Source: Hyphomonadaceae bacterium (lineage in GTDB: Bacteria; Pseudomonadota; Alphaproteobacteria; Caulobacterales; Hyphomonadaceae). Taken from it: a stretch of DNA of 64,000 bases. Shown here one piece after another: positions 25,987-34,518 of the stretch. The notes below the pieces were generated by a model, which worked only from the letters and a program-made list of their open reading frames with translations, was not told the origin of the DNA and ran no database searches. Within the stretch, counting starts at the first letter, position 1. Each line of letters starts with the position of its first letter. The DNA lies in contig JANQQC010000016.1 in the NCBI GenBank assembly GCA_028285145.1, positions 19,473 to 83,472 on the forward strand. Direction: 5' to 3'. The translations under genes and the position numbers were made by a program.

Positions 25987-26909
25987 CCCTTCGCCACTTT
26001 CTCGACTTCTGGTCGATTGAGGCGTCGGAGCTGAGAACGATCCTCGACGAGGCGAAGCGGATGAAGGCGGCACGCGCCGGCTGGCCGAAAGGTCGTGTCG
26101 ATGAGAGCGCGCCGCTTGCCGGTCATGCGCTCGCGATGATTTTCGAAAAATCGTCGACGCGAACACGCTTCTCCTTCGACATGGGGATGCGCCAGTTGGG
26201 TGGTGAGACGATTGTGGCTTCAAGCGGCGACATGCAACTCGGGCGAGGGGAGACGGTGGAGGACACTGCGCGCGTGCTCTCTCGTTTTGTCGATATCGTC
26301 ATGATCCGCGCGAACAGTCATGGCGATGTGGAAGCATTCGCTGAGGCTGCCACGATCCCTGTCATCAATGGTCTGACTGACCAGTCCCATCCCTGTCAGA
26401 TCATGGCAGACCTTCAGACGCTTGAAGAGCATGGCCTTGATCTGAAGGGTGCGCGCTTGGCCTGGGTGGGCGATGGCAACAATGTTTGCACAAGCTTCAT
26501 TCAGGCAGCCCCAAAATTCGGCTTCTCGCTCGCGATTGGCACACCGGGTCGGTATGCGCCAGATGAAGACGCTGTGGAGATGGCGCGCGATCTTCAGGGG
26601 CGAATTGATCTCTATGACAGCGCGGAAGAAGCGGTAGCCGGAGCGGATGTCGTGATCGCCGACACGTTTGTGTCCATGGGCGATGCAGACGCCGAGGACC
26701 GGCTGAAAACACTCGACCCGTTTGCCGTCACCGAAGACCTAATGAGCCTTGCGGCGAAGGAAGCGGTCTTTCTGCACTGTCTGCCGGCTCATCGGGGCGA
26801 AGAGGTCGACGCGGAAGTGATCGACGGCCCGCAATCGCTTGTCTTTGATGAGGCCGAAAACCGGCTGCACGCACAGAAGGCCATCCTGCGTTGGTGTCTC
26901 AATGCTTGA
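25983..26909 (+). CDS. argF: Ornithine carbamoyltransferase
   Basis: The 308-residue enzyme makes citrulline from ornithine and carbamoyl phosphate. The carbamoyl-phosphate site [13 protein letters not shown] (STRTR), the [14 protein letters not shown] (HPxQ) motif, the ornithine-side [10 protein letters not shown] (SMG loop) and the [11 protein letters not shown] (HCLP) motif are all present, so catalysis should be intact. The start is fixed by the ATGA overlap with argD. Confidence 0.95.
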   Translation: MTLRHFLDFWSIEASELRTILDEAKRMKAARAGWPKGRVDESAPLAGHALAMIFEKSSTRTRFSFDMGMRQLGGETIVASSGDMQLGRGETVEDTARVLSRFVDIVMIRANSHGDVEAFAEAATIPVINGLTDQSHPCQIMADLQTLEEHGLDLKGARLAWVGDGNNVCTSFIQAAPKFGFSLAIGTPGRYAPDEDAVEMARDLQGRIDLYDSAEEAVAGADVVIADTFVSMGDADAEDRLKTLDPFAVTEDLMSLAAKEAVFLHCLPAHRGEEVDAEVIDGPQSLVFDEAENRLHAQKAILRWCLNA

Positions 26910-26952
26910 AGCTTGCTGATGCGGCAGCGCGAATCCGAGCTATAAACGTGTC

Positions 26953-27384
26953 ATGTTTGAAAACATTCAGTCCTGGTCTGCCTCGATTGCCGCGCTTCTG
27001 ATCGGCGTCGGCATTGGCGCGGCTTGGATCACTGCCGTGGCCTCCCCCAATTGTTCCTATGACCGGCTCGATTCCTCGCGCGCAGATGGGCATGTCCGCG
27101 AACTGCTGAAACGCAATGCCGCGTCCACCTCCGCCATTCTGCTGGCCGGTGCCGCGTTTGCCATGCTGGGCGGAGCGGTGGGGGCCGCAGTTCTGAGCGC
27201 ACTCGCTTCAATCGGTTTCTTCTCAAACCGCTGGACGCTGTCGCCGGCCAAGTCACGCGAAGTGGCTCCCGGCATCAAGAAGCGCGCGAGCAAGAAAGGC
27301 CAACGCGTCGTTGCCGTCAGCCTGACCTTGATGTTCACCGCCGCTGCTGCGGTTGCCGGCGTGCTTGCCGTGTTCAGGGTATGA
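26953..27384 (+). CDS. Small membrane protein of unknown function
   Basis: The 143-residue protein has three hydrophobic segments: about 10-30, 60-85 (STSAILLAGAAFAMLGGAVG) and 118-140, with a basic loop (IKKRASKKGQR) before the last. I do not recognise the family. It sits four bases before the PfpI-like gene and may be co-transcribed with it. The ribosome site is weak. Confidence 0.6.
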   Translation: MFENIQSWSASIAALLIGVGIGAAWITAVASPNCSYDRLDSSRADGHVRELLKRNAASTSAILLAGAAFAMLGGAVGAAVLSALASIGFFSNRWTLSPAKSREVAPGIKKRASKKGQRVVAVSLTLMFTAAAAVAGVLAVFRV

Positions 27385-27388
27385 TCGA

Positions 27389-28048
27389 ATGAAGATCGGC
27401 TTCGTCCTCTTCCCACAGGTGACGCAGCTTGATTTCACCGGTCCGTTGCAAGTGCTCCATCGCCTTCCCGGCGCAGAGACCTCCATCATTGCCGAAACAC
27501 CCGCGCCTTTGCCCAGTGATTGCGGGCTTGATCTTGTCCCAACGCATACATTCGAGACCGCGCCTGCGCTCGACATGATCTGCGTGCCGGGTGGCGGCGG
27601 GGTCGCGCCTGCGCTGAGCAACCCGGCTCTGATCGACTTCATCCGGGAACAGGGGAGCAGCGCCGATTATGTCTCGTCGGTCTGCACCGGGGCCTTCCTT
27701 CTCGGACGGGCTGGGCTTCTTGAGGGGAAGAAAGCCACAACGCATTGGGCGTATACACGCCTGCTCGACAAGGTTGGCGCGATCTACACGCCTGGCCGTG
27801 TCGTGAGAGATGGAAACCGGTTTACCGGGGGTGGTGTCACCGCCGGGATTGATTTCGCGCTCACTATTGCGGCGGAGATCTCCGGTGATCTCGTCGCCCG
27901 CTCAATTCAGCTGGCCATCGAGTACGATCCCGACCCGCCTTTCAGATCCGGGCATCCGGATGTGGCCGGGCCAGATCATGTCGCACGGATGAAGTCAGCC
28001 GTTTACGACCGCAATGCACAGATGATGTCGGAGGCGTTGGACGCCTAG
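27389..28048 (+). CDS. DJ-1/PfpI family protein, isocyanide hydratase-like
   Basis: The 219-residue protein starts KIGFVLFPQVTQLDFTGPLQ and has the nucleophile elbow VSSVCTGAFLLGRAGLLEGK, with Cys as nucleophile, followed by TTHW. This is the pattern of the GATase-like PfpI subfamily that includes cyclohexyl-isocyanide hydratase. The true substrate is unknown. I take the ATG at 27389; the open frame before it belongs to the upstream gene region. Its stop overlaps the convergent gene by four bases. Confidence 0.85.
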   Translation: MKIGFVLFPQVTQLDFTGPLQVLHRLPGAETSIIAETPAPLPSDCGLDLVPTHTFETAPALDMICVPGGGGVAPALSNPALIDFIREQGSSADYVSSVCTGAFLLGRAGLLEGKKATTHWAYTRLLDKVGAIYTPGRVVRDGNRFTGGGVTAGIDFALTIAAEISGDLVARSIQLAIEYDPDPPFRSGHPDVAGPDHVARMKSAVYDRNAQMMSEALDA

Positions 28049-28431
28049 CGGGCGGGAACCAGCCAGAGCAGCCCCATCTCGTGCAGTTGGCGGAAGGAGT
28101 CCGAAGACCGGCGCGCGGCCCGGCGGGCGATCTCGCCAGCCGACTTCCGATTGACGCTCAGCATCAGCGCACAGGCAGCGACGCCCGGCATGAACAGCCA
28201 GAAGACGGCGAAGAAGGACGCAAGGACGCTCGCCACGAGAACGAAGTAGGCTGCGTAGTCCAGCATACGGACTTTCAGGGCCGCGCCCTCGGCGAATTCA
28301 TCCAGCAGATTCGGCTCAATGTGGAGGCGTTCCGCGTCGATCGCGTAAACCTGTCCGGGCGCAGCTTCATACATCACGGTTCGCGTGAGGCGGCCCTCGG
28401 CATGAGGATTGGCGACGACTTTCAAGAACAT
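28045..28431 (-). CDS. Two-helix membrane protein of unknown function
   Basis: The 128-residue protein has about 55 soluble residues, then two adjacent hydrophobic helices (about 58-92) and a basic C-terminal tail (NRKSAGEIARRAARRSSDS). A strong GGAGG ribosome site supports the start. I do not recognise the family. Confidence 0.6.
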   Translation of the reverse strand: MFLKVVANPHAEGRLTRTVMYEAAPGQVYAIDAERLHIEPNLLDEFAEGAALKVRMLDYAAYFVLVASVLASFFAVFWLFMPGVAACALMLSVNRKSAGEIARRAARRSSDSFRQLHEMGLLWLVPAR

Positions 28432-28525
28432 GGCAGTTCCTCCCTGTGCGGAGAGAAATTACGCCATGCCTGTAAAGTCTGAGTGAAACCGCGCCTGAAA
28501 TTCCTGCGGCGCGGTTAGGATCGCG

Positions 28526-29206
28526 TTAGCTTTCGAAGTTGCGGAAGACATCTGCCGCAGAGACGTCTCCGGCACCCTTCTCGTCCTCCTCCGCCGCTGG
28601 TGGCGTCTCGGCCAGCGTGTCTTCGAGTGGCGCAAGACCGGGGCCTTCGCCGGATGCGGCGCGTTCTTCTTCCATCTTGCGGCGCTTGGAAGCGGCCTTG
28701 GCGATCACTTCATCAAGCTCGATCTGAGAGCACAGGCCCAGCGTCACCGGGTCAACCGGTTTGATGTTCTGGGAGTTCCAGTGCTCCTTGTTGCGGACAT
28801 TGTTGATCGTCGTCTTGGTCGTGCCGATCAGTTTGGAGATTTGCGGGTCAGCAACTTCAGGGTGATTTCGGATGAACCAGGCAATGGCGTCCGGCTTGTC
28901 GGCACGGCGAACGACCGGGGTGTAACGCGCGCCCTTGCGGGGCGGCTGCGGGATGTGCGCGATCTTCGATTCCTGAACATGCAGCCGGTAATCGGGGTCT
29001 TCCTCACCCTTGCGGATCTCTTCGCGTGTCAGCACGCCGCCCGCAATCGGATCGACGCCGCGCATGTTTTCCGCGACATCACCATCAGCGATCCCCTTGA
29101 CCTGCAAATGGTGCAGGCCGCAGAAACTGGCAATCTGGTCAAAGGAGAGCGTGGTGTTATCGATGAGCCAGACGGCGGTCGCCTGCGGCATTAGAATCTC
29201 GGCCAT
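28526..29206 (-). CDS. trcR: Cell-cycle transcriptional regulator TrcR (DUF1013)
   Basis: The 226-residue protein matches the alphaproteobacterial DUF1013/TrcR family from its N terminus (ILMPQATAVWLIDNTTLSFD; FCGLHHLQVKGIADGDVA) through a helix-turn-helix-like region (DPQISKLIGTTKTTINNVRN). TrcR is described as a DNA-binding protein tied to the CtrA cell-cycle circuit in alphaproteobacteria. The C-terminal 50 residues are acidic and low in complexity. A palindrome and a hairpin lie in the region upstream of its start. Confidence 0.88.
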   Translation of the reverse strand: MAEILMPQATAVWLIDNTTLSFDQIASFCGLHHLQVKGIADGDVAENMRGVDPIAGGVLTREEIRKGEEDPDYRLHVQESKIAHIPQPPRKGARYTPVVRRADKPDAIAWFIRNHPEVADPQISKLIGTTKTTINNVRNKEHWNSQNIKPVDPVTLGLCSQIELDEVIAKAASKRRKMEEERAASGEGPGLAPLEDTLAETPPAAEEDEKGAGDVSAADVFRNFES

Positions 29207-29230
29207 TGGAAAGGTCTCCTTGAAACGCTT

Positions 29231-29256
29231 CCGCCCGGCTCTTTCGAACCGGGCGG
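29231..29256 (-). promoter_or_regulatory. Hairpin in the trcR leader
   Basis: CCGCCCGG (29231-29238) pairs with CCGGGCGG (29249-29256) across a 10-base loop, about 25 bases upstream of the trcR start. No U run follows on the minus strand, so it is more likely a leader structure than a terminator. Confidence 0.4.
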
Positions 29257-29263
29257 TCAGGCG

Positions 29264-29275
29264 TTCACATGTGAA
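29264..29275. promoter_or_regulatory. Perfect 12-bp palindrome between divergent trcR and DUF4345 genes
   Basis: TTCACATGTGAA is a perfect palindrome, flanked by GC on both sides one base out (GCgTTC...GAAtGC). It lies between the divergent starts and could bind a dimeric regulator controlling either gene. Confidence 0.45.
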
Positions 29276-29302
29276 TGCTTGATCTGTAGGCTATATAGAC
29301 CC

Positions 29303-29818
29303 ATGCGCCCTTTGAGAAAACCCCGCCTTTTCCTGCCGATCTGGCCGCTGCATTTCCAGCGAATCCGCAAGGCGCGCAAGCGTGTCGAGGCGGCCCGGCC
29401 AGCCATGCGGATGCTGCAGGCTTTGCTGATCGGATTTGGTGGTGCGATGAGCCTTGCGGCGATTGGAAATTTCTTCCTTGGCCCGGCAGATATGGCCCGG
29501 GCCATGGAGCGCGCCTACATCTGGGCGAGCGGCGATCCACATTGCCTGACGGCTTTCTATCCGGCCGGCGCGGATGGGACGATCAGGTCCCTCGCGCCAC
29601 TCTGGATGATTTTCGGAGTTTTCATGGCCTCGATCGCCTTCGATCTGCGCCGCCGCATCGATTTCGTGCCGATTCTGGCGAGCATTGTCTTTGTCGGCGG
29701 GGTGGGGCGGGCCCTGTCCTATGTCGATGTCGGCCAGCCGCATCCGGTCTTTCTCGCGCTGCTCGCCGTTGAGCTCGGTGTCCCAGCGCTGATGATGGCG
29801 CTCTGGTCCCGGGCGTGA
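29303..29818 (+). CDS. DUF4345 membrane protein
   Basis: The 171-residue protein has a basic N-terminal segment and then four hydrophobic helices: about 38-60, 85-112, 118-138 and 145-168. The third region, SIVFVGGVGRALSYVDVGQP, matches the DUF4345 pattern of small membrane proteins of unknown role. ATG 29303 is used; a later ATG at 29405 would give the more usual family length and remains possible. Confidence 0.7.
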   Translation: MRPLRKPRLFLPIWPLHFQRIRKARKRVEAARPAMRMLQALLIGFGGAMSLAAIGNFFLGPADMARAMERAYIWASGDPHCLTAFYPAGADGTIRSLAPLWMIFGVFMASIAFDLRRRIDFVPILASIVFVGGVGRALSYVDVGQPHPVFLALLAVELGVPALMMALWSRA

Positions 29819-29892
29819 CGCCGCGTTAGGCTTCTCAGTCGGACGCTGAGCGTTACACCTTAGTTTTCGCGGCGACCAGGTAAGGGATGGGG

Positions 29893-30939
29893 ATGTTGAA
29901 ACGTGGGCTTTTGATTGGGCTGCTTCTGATCGTGATTGTTGGTGTCGTAACCTCGCTCGTGGTCACACGCGACGGAAAAGCTGTGACCGTAGAAGGCGAC
30001 GGCTCGACCGTCCTCGATGCCGGAACCTTCGAAGCCTTTCCGTTACCCGATTACGCCAGCCGGTTTTTGACCGACGACTATAAGAGCTATCTCGTTGAGC
30101 TAGAGCCTGGGATCAAAATCCATGTGCTGGAAGTCGGGTCCGGCTATCCGGTCTACATGCAGCACGGCAATCCGACTTCGGGGTTCCTCTACCGGAAAGT
30201 CGCCGAAGAATTGCCGACCGATCAACTTCGTCTGATCATGCCGACCATGGTTGGCCTCGGTTTCTCGAGCAAGGTTCCCGCGAGCCAGCACACACTGGAC
30301 AACCACATACGCTGGATGAACACCGTCCTCGTGCAACTGGACCTTACCGAGCTGGTTTATGTCGGTCAGGACTGGGGCGGACCGGTCGGCATGGGCGCAC
30401 TCGCGCAGTCTCCCGATCTGCTTCGGGGGGCAGTCGTGCTGAATACGGGGTTCAACGCTCCGACAGAGCAGAGGGACCTCTCGGCGGTCCATGCCAGGGC
30501 CAAGACACCTGTCGTTGGTGAACTCATGCTGGAGGTCTTCGTTTCAATTTTCGATCGCTTACATCAGGCGCAGGGTGATCCGGCTTCGATCCCAGAAGAT
30601 GTCGCCGATCTCTACGGCAAACCCGTCCAGGAGAGTGGCAATGCGAAAGCACCGCTTGCGCTGATGCGCATGGTGGCCGATGGCCCCGATCATCCAAGCG
30701 CGCCGCAAATGGTGGAAATCGAAAACTATGTTCAGTCGCTCGACATCCCGGCTGAAATCGTCTGGGGCATGAACGATCCCATCCTCGGCCCTGCATTGCC
30801 GATCATGAAGCAGAACTTCCCTGAGGCAGATGTCGTCGAGACCGAAGCCGGTCACTTCCTGCAAGAAGAGGTTCCGGCTGAAATTGCCGCCGCAGTGCTA
30901 CGCGTGATCGACCAGGTTCAGGCCTCAACACAAGATTAG
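29893..30939 (+). CDS. Haloalkane dehalogenase-like hydrolase with N-terminal membrane anchor
   Basis: The 348-residue protein begins with a hydrophobic helix (about residues 4-24), so it is anchored in or exported across the inner membrane. The core has HGNPTSGFLYRK, the nucleophile elbow VGQDWGGPVGMG (Asp nucleophile followed by Trp), an Asp in WGMNDPILG, and a His in EAGHFLQEE. Asp-His-Asp with the Asn and Trp halide-binding pair is the pattern of subfamily III haloalkane dehalogenases. An epoxide hydrolase is less likely because of the Asn-Pro-Thr-Ser segment. AAGGG lies 6 bases before ATG 29893; the ATG at 29887 is too close to it. Confidence 0.8.
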   Translation: MLKRGLLIGLLLIVIVGVVTSLVVTRDGKAVTVEGDGSTVLDAGTFEAFPLPDYASRFLTDDYKSYLVELEPGIKIHVLEVGSGYPVYMQHGNPTSGFLYRKVAEELPTDQLRLIMPTMVGLGFSSKVPASQHTLDNHIRWMNTVLVQLDLTELVYVGQDWGGPVGMGALAQSPDLLRGAVVLNTGFNAPTEQRDLSAVHARAKTPVVGELMLEVFVSIFDRLHQAQGDPASIPEDVADLYGKPVQESGNAKAPLALMRMVADGPDHPSAPQMVEIENYVQSLDIPAEIVWGMNDPILGPALPIMKQNFPEADVVETEAGHFLQEEVPAEIAAAVLRVIDQVQASTQD

Positions 30940-30999
30940 AATCGTCGCCGTCACAGTCGGCGGACACACCGAAAATACTGATATTTGGGAGTTACAGTT

Positions 31000-31677
31000 T
31001 TGGAATATGAAGACGTCGTTCGTAGTCGCCGAAGTATACGCGGCTTTATCGACAAGCCCGTACCGAAGGAGCTGATCCGGGAGATCCTCGAAATTGCGAT
31101 GCGTGCGCCAACCTCGCTGAACAGCCAGCCCTGGAACTTCTATGTCGTGACCGGCGATGTGCTGGACGCTATCCGCAAGGGCAATGTGGAGCGCAATGTT
31201 GCCGGGGTGCCGGATAGCCGCGAGTTCCGGATGGGCCCGGCCTATGATGGTGTCCATCGCGAGCGCCAGATCGGGATCGCCGTGCAGCTGTTCGAGGCGA
31301 TGGGCATTGAGCGCCACGACAAGGAAAAGCGCATGGACTGGGTGCTCCGTGGGTTCCGCCAATTCGACGCCCCGGTCTCCATTGTCATCACCTATGACAA
31401 GGCGCTCGCGGGCGGAGACATTCCGCCTTTCGACTGCGGCGGGGTCGTCAACTGTCTGGTCAACACGGCATGGTCCCGGGGGCTGGGCTGCGTGATCAAC
31501 AGTCAGGGCATCATGCAGAGCCCGGTCGTGCGCGAGCACGCGCAGATTCCCGATGATCAGGTCATCCAGACCTGCGTCGCTATGGGCTGGCCTGATGACA
31601 GTTTCCCGGCCAATGCCGTGGTGTCCACGCGAAAATCCGTGGACGAAGCGGCGACTTTTATCGGCTTTGAGGACTAG
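31000..31677 (+). CDS. Nitroreductase family protein
   Basis: The 225-residue flavoprotein has the nitroreductase signatures SRRSIRGFIDKPVP, MRAPTSLNSQPWNFYVVT (FMN phosphate contact), a middle DCGGVVNCLVNTAWSRGLG and the C-terminal TCVAMGWPD. It should reduce nitro or quinone substrates with NAD(P)H and FMN. A TTG start at 31000 is chosen because GGGAG lies 8 bases upstream and the residues after it align with the family; no ATG is suitably placed. Confidence 0.88.
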   Translation: MEYEDVVRSRRSIRGFIDKPVPKELIREILEIAMRAPTSLNSQPWNFYVVTGDVLDAIRKGNVERNVAGVPDSREFRMGPAYDGVHRERQIGIAVQLFEAMGIERHDKEKRMDWVLRGFRQFDAPVSIVITYDKALAGGDIPPFDCGGVVNCLVNTAWSRGLGCVINSQGIMQSPVVREHAQIPDDQVIQTCVAMGWPDDSFPANAVVSTRKSVDEAATFIGFED

Positions 31678-31687
31678 GCGCGGGCGG

Positions 31688-32662
31688 TCACCGCAGCAGA
31701 ACAATCTTCCCGATATGACCGCCCGCGGCCATCTTGGCCTGCGCGGCCTCGGCTTCGGCTATCGGGAAGGTTGAATCGAGGATCGGTTTGATCGTGCCGT
31801 TGACGACGGCTGGCCAGAAGTCCCGCTCCACCGCATCGCGGATGACGCGTTTCTCTTCCTCGAGCCGGGCGCGCAGCGTTGTGCCGGTCAGGATGGCGCG
31901 CTTCAGCATCAGCTTCATCAGGTTCAGTTCGACGACTGGACCATTCTGATAGGCGATGTTGCAGACCCGCCCATTCACTTTGAGGATATCGATGTTCTTC
32001 TGAACATAGTCGCCGCCGACCATGTCGAGGACCACATCCACGCCGCCACGCGTGCTGATCTCCTCCGCAAAGTCCGTCTCCCGATAATTGAAGGCAGCAT
32101 CCGCGCCAAGATCGGTCGCGACCTTGCATTTCTCCGCCGAGCCCGCGGTCGTGTAGATCGCGCCCGCGCCTGCATGTCTGGCCATCTGGATTGCCATCAC
32201 GCCAATGCCAGACGTGCCGCCATGGCAGAGAAAGACCTCACTCTCCTGTAGCTGGCAGCGCTGGAAGACATTGGCCCAGACGGTCATCATCGCCTCTGTC
32301 AGGCAGGCCGCATCGGCAAAGTCCATCGTATTGGGTATCGGCAGGACAGAGCCCTCATCGACCGCTGCGAACTCCGCATAGCCGCCGCCAGCCAGCAGCG
32401 CGCAGACACGGTCGCCAACTTTCCACCGGCTGACGCCTGCGCCGACCTCGGTGATGATACCGGCGCATTCAAGCCCCATAATTTCGGAGGCACCGGGCGG
32501 GGGAGGGTACATACCTTTGCGCTGGATCAGGTCGGCCCTGTTGAGGCCAGCGGCTTTCACCTCGATCATCACATCGTTCGCGCGCAGCTCGGGTTTTGGA
32601 ACCTCGCCCAGCACCAGTGGCGCATCGCCATCCACCACCACAGCCTGCATGGTCTCGCCCAT
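31688..32662 (-). CDS. NAD(P)H:quinone oxidoreductase, zinc-type alcohol dehydrogenase-like
   Basis: The 324-residue protein is a medium-chain dehydrogenase of the quinone oxidoreductase/PIG3 group: AAGLNRADLIQRKGMYPPPP, then GLECAGIITEVG, the cofactor loop VFLCHGGTSGIGVMAIQMAR, and the NADP-binding TTAGSAEKC. The catalytic-zinc ligands of true alcohol dehydrogenases are absent, as usual for this branch. The start at 32662 (MGETMQAVV) has AGGGG 8 bases upstream. It is convergent with the nitroreductase gene. Confidence 0.9.
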   Translation of the reverse strand: MGETMQAVVVDGDAPLVLGEVPKPELRANDVMIEVKAAGLNRADLIQRKGMYPPPPGASEIMGLECAGIITEVGAGVSRWKVGDRVCALLAGGGYAEFAAVDEGSVLPIPNTMDFADAACLTEAMMTVWANVFQRCQLQESEVFLCHGGTSGIGVMAIQMARHAGAGAIYTTAGSAEKCKVATDLGADAAFNYRETDFAEEISTRGGVDVVLDMVGGDYVQKNIDILKVNGRVCNIAYQNGPVVELNLMKLMLKRAILTGTTLRARLEEEKRVIRDAVERDFWPAVVNGTIKPILDSTFPIAEAEAAQAKMAAGGHIGKIVLLR

Positions 32663-32742
32663 ATCGTAACCCCTCATCTGCTCAGTCTTGATTCCCCGCG
32701 CAACATGGCGTTGGCTCGGCGTTCACACAATGGAGGCCCCGC

Positions 32743-32919
32743 ATGTTCGAAGAAGCGCCCCGTCCGAAAGCGGACCGCCCGCTGGAAGACATGTCGGTGG
32801 AAGAGATCCAGCAGCGGATTGAAGACTTGAAGGCCGATATCGAAGCCTGCGAAGCTGAATTGCAGAAAAAACAGTCACATATGTCTGCGGCAGACCAGCT
32901 TTTTGGATCCGGGGATTAA
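32743..32919 (+). CDS. Small DUF1192 protein
   Basis: A 58-residue frame begins after a strong GGAGG at 6-base spacing. The product has an N-terminal PRPKADRPLEDMSVEEIQQR and a short coiled coil (DLKADIEACEAELQKKQSH), ending ADQLFGSGD. This is the pattern of DUF1192, a small alphaproteobacterial family of unknown function. It lies 59 bases before the rcdA-like gene, on the same strand, probably in one operon. Confidence 0.8.
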   Translation: MFEEAPRPKADRPLEDMSVEEIQQRIEDLKADIEACEAELQKKQSHMSAADQLFGSGD

Positions 32920-32978
32920 AGTCCCGGAAAGGCCCCGGGGATAAGGTCCGGCCTGAACAAGAGGAATGTGAGCCCAAT

Positions 32979-33527
32979 ATGGCTGTAGAGAGCGCGTCCC
33001 AACTTGATGATGAGCCGATCACGTCCTTTACCGGCGGGAAGGTGTTCGACCGTGTCTTCTCTGAAGGCATGGCGCTGGTTGAGGAGAGCGCCAGCTATCT
33101 CGACGGTCCGGGCCGGGAACAATCGGGTTCACTCCCGCGCGATGCGGGGCTGACTTATGCCGCTTGGAGCATGGAGCTCACGACGCGTTTGATGCAGGCG
33201 GCCAGTTGGCTGGTAATGCAAAAGGCTGTGCGCGACGGCGATATGCGCCGCGCGGAAGCGCTCAATCCGAAGTATCGGCTGACGCGGGACAACAGCCCGC
33301 CTCTTAACGCCGAAGCCCAACGCGGTAGCGGCATGCCTGCCCGCTTCCTAGATCTGGTGGAACGCTCCGAAGCTTTGTTCGGGCGGATCTGCCGGCTCGA
33401 TCATGCCCTCTATGTGGACTTTCCCGACAAGGTCCAAAGCCCCGTTACTGCGCAGCTTGAAAAGCTGCAATCGGCGGCTGAGACGGGCGCATTCGATCCC
33501 CTCAAGGTCTGGAGTCAGAGCAAGTAA
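32979..33527 (+). CDS. rcdA: RcdA-like protein (DUF1465)
   Basis: The 182-residue helical protein matches DUF1465: TSFTGGKVFDRVFSEGMALV, LTYAAWSMELTTRLMQAASW, a middle AVRDGDMRRAEALNPKYRLT and the C-terminal FLDLVERSEALFGRICRLDH. In Caulobacter the family member RcdA is an adaptor that helps ClpXP degrade CtrA and other substrates at the G1-S transition. A GAGGAA sits about 10 bases before the ATG. Together with trcR and a CtrA box in this window, it implies a CtrA-type cell-cycle system. Confidence 0.85.
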   Translation: MAVESASQLDDEPITSFTGGKVFDRVFSEGMALVEESASYLDGPGREQSGSLPRDAGLTYAAWSMELTTRLMQAASWLVMQKAVRDGDMRRAEALNPKYRLTRDNSPPLNAEAQRGSGMPARFLDLVERSEALFGRICRLDHALYVDFPDKVQSPVTAQLEKLQSAAETGAFDPLKVWSQSK

Positions 33528-33588
33528 GCGCAGCGCTGGGTCGGCTGTTGTCTTGCCCTGACCCCTTCGCGCCTCCAAATGGGGCGCG

Positions 33589-34518
33589 ATGACAGATATT
33601 CCCATTCCCGAAAGCGACTATGTCGCTAACTTCCAGATTGAGGATCGGCCTGTGCGCGGGCGGATGGCCCGGCTCGGCACGGCCAGCCTCGATCCGATTC
33701 TCAAGCGGCACGACTATCCGGCCAATCTGGCACGCGTGCTCGGCGAAGCCGTGACGCTTGCGGCGCTGATCGGCTCGTCCCTCAAATTCGATGGCCGCCT
33801 TCTGGTGCAGGCCGAGGGCGATGGCCCAGTCTCAATGATGGTGGGTGAGTATCGCACCGATGGCGGACTGCGCGGCTATGCCCGATTCGAACCGGATCGC
33901 TGGGCGCACCTCGATAAGGTCAACAAGGGCGCGCGCCCGCACATGCCACAGCTGTTCGGCGCGACAGGCCGGCTCGGCCTGATCATGATCCGTGACGGGG
34001 CCGAGCAGCCCTATCAGGGCATCGTGCCGCTTGTGAAAGGTACGTTGGCTGAGTGCGCCGAGGTCTATTTCAGGGATTCGGAGCAGGTGCCGACCAAGGT
34101 CGCTCTGTCGCTTGCAGAGCTAAATGTACCTGGAGATCCCCCGGTCTGGAGAGCAGGGGGCATGCTGCTTCAGCAGATAGCTGGCGACGACGCTCGCGGC
34201 GACACCGAAGAAGGGTGGGATGAGGCGCGTGCCCTTTTCTCCACGCTATCAGATGGTGAACTTGCTGATCCGGACCTGCCGGGCGATCAACTGCTCTATC
34301 GCCTTTTCCATGAGTCCGGTGTGAGGATGGAAACGCCCCGAAGTGTGGTGGACTCCTGCACCTGCAATGAGGAGCGGTTGATCAACACGCTAAAACCCAT
34401 GCCAGATGCCGAGTTGCGTGAGCTCGTGGAAGAGGATGGCGCGCTCGCGCTCGATTGTCAGTTCTGTAATCGCAAATATCGCATTCCTATCGAGCGTGTG
34501 ACCGAACCTGCAAACTAA
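33589..34518 (+). CDS. hslO: Redox-activated chaperone Hsp33
   Basis: The 309-residue protein has the Hsp33 core (GEAVTLAALIGSSLKFDGRL; LRGYARFEPD) and the C-terminal zinc/redox switch CTCN (CxC) followed 36 residues later by CQFC (CxxC). Oxidation of these four Cys releases zinc and activates holdase function in the cytoplasm. Its stop overlaps that of the convergent cupin gene (CTAA). Confidence 0.95.
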   Translation: MTDIPIPESDYVANFQIEDRPVRGRMARLGTASLDPILKRHDYPANLARVLGEAVTLAALIGSSLKFDGRLLVQAEGDGPVSMMVGEYRTDGGLRGYARFEPDRWAHLDKVNKGARPHMPQLFGATGRLGLIMIRDGAEQPYQGIVPLVKGTLAECAEVYFRDSEQVPTKVALSLAELNVPGDPPVWRAGGMLLQQIAGDDARGDTEEGWDEARALFSTLSDGELADPDLPGDQLLYRLFHESGVRMETPRSVVDSCTCNEERLINTLKPMPDAELRELVEEDGALALDCQFCNRKYRIPIERVTEPAN

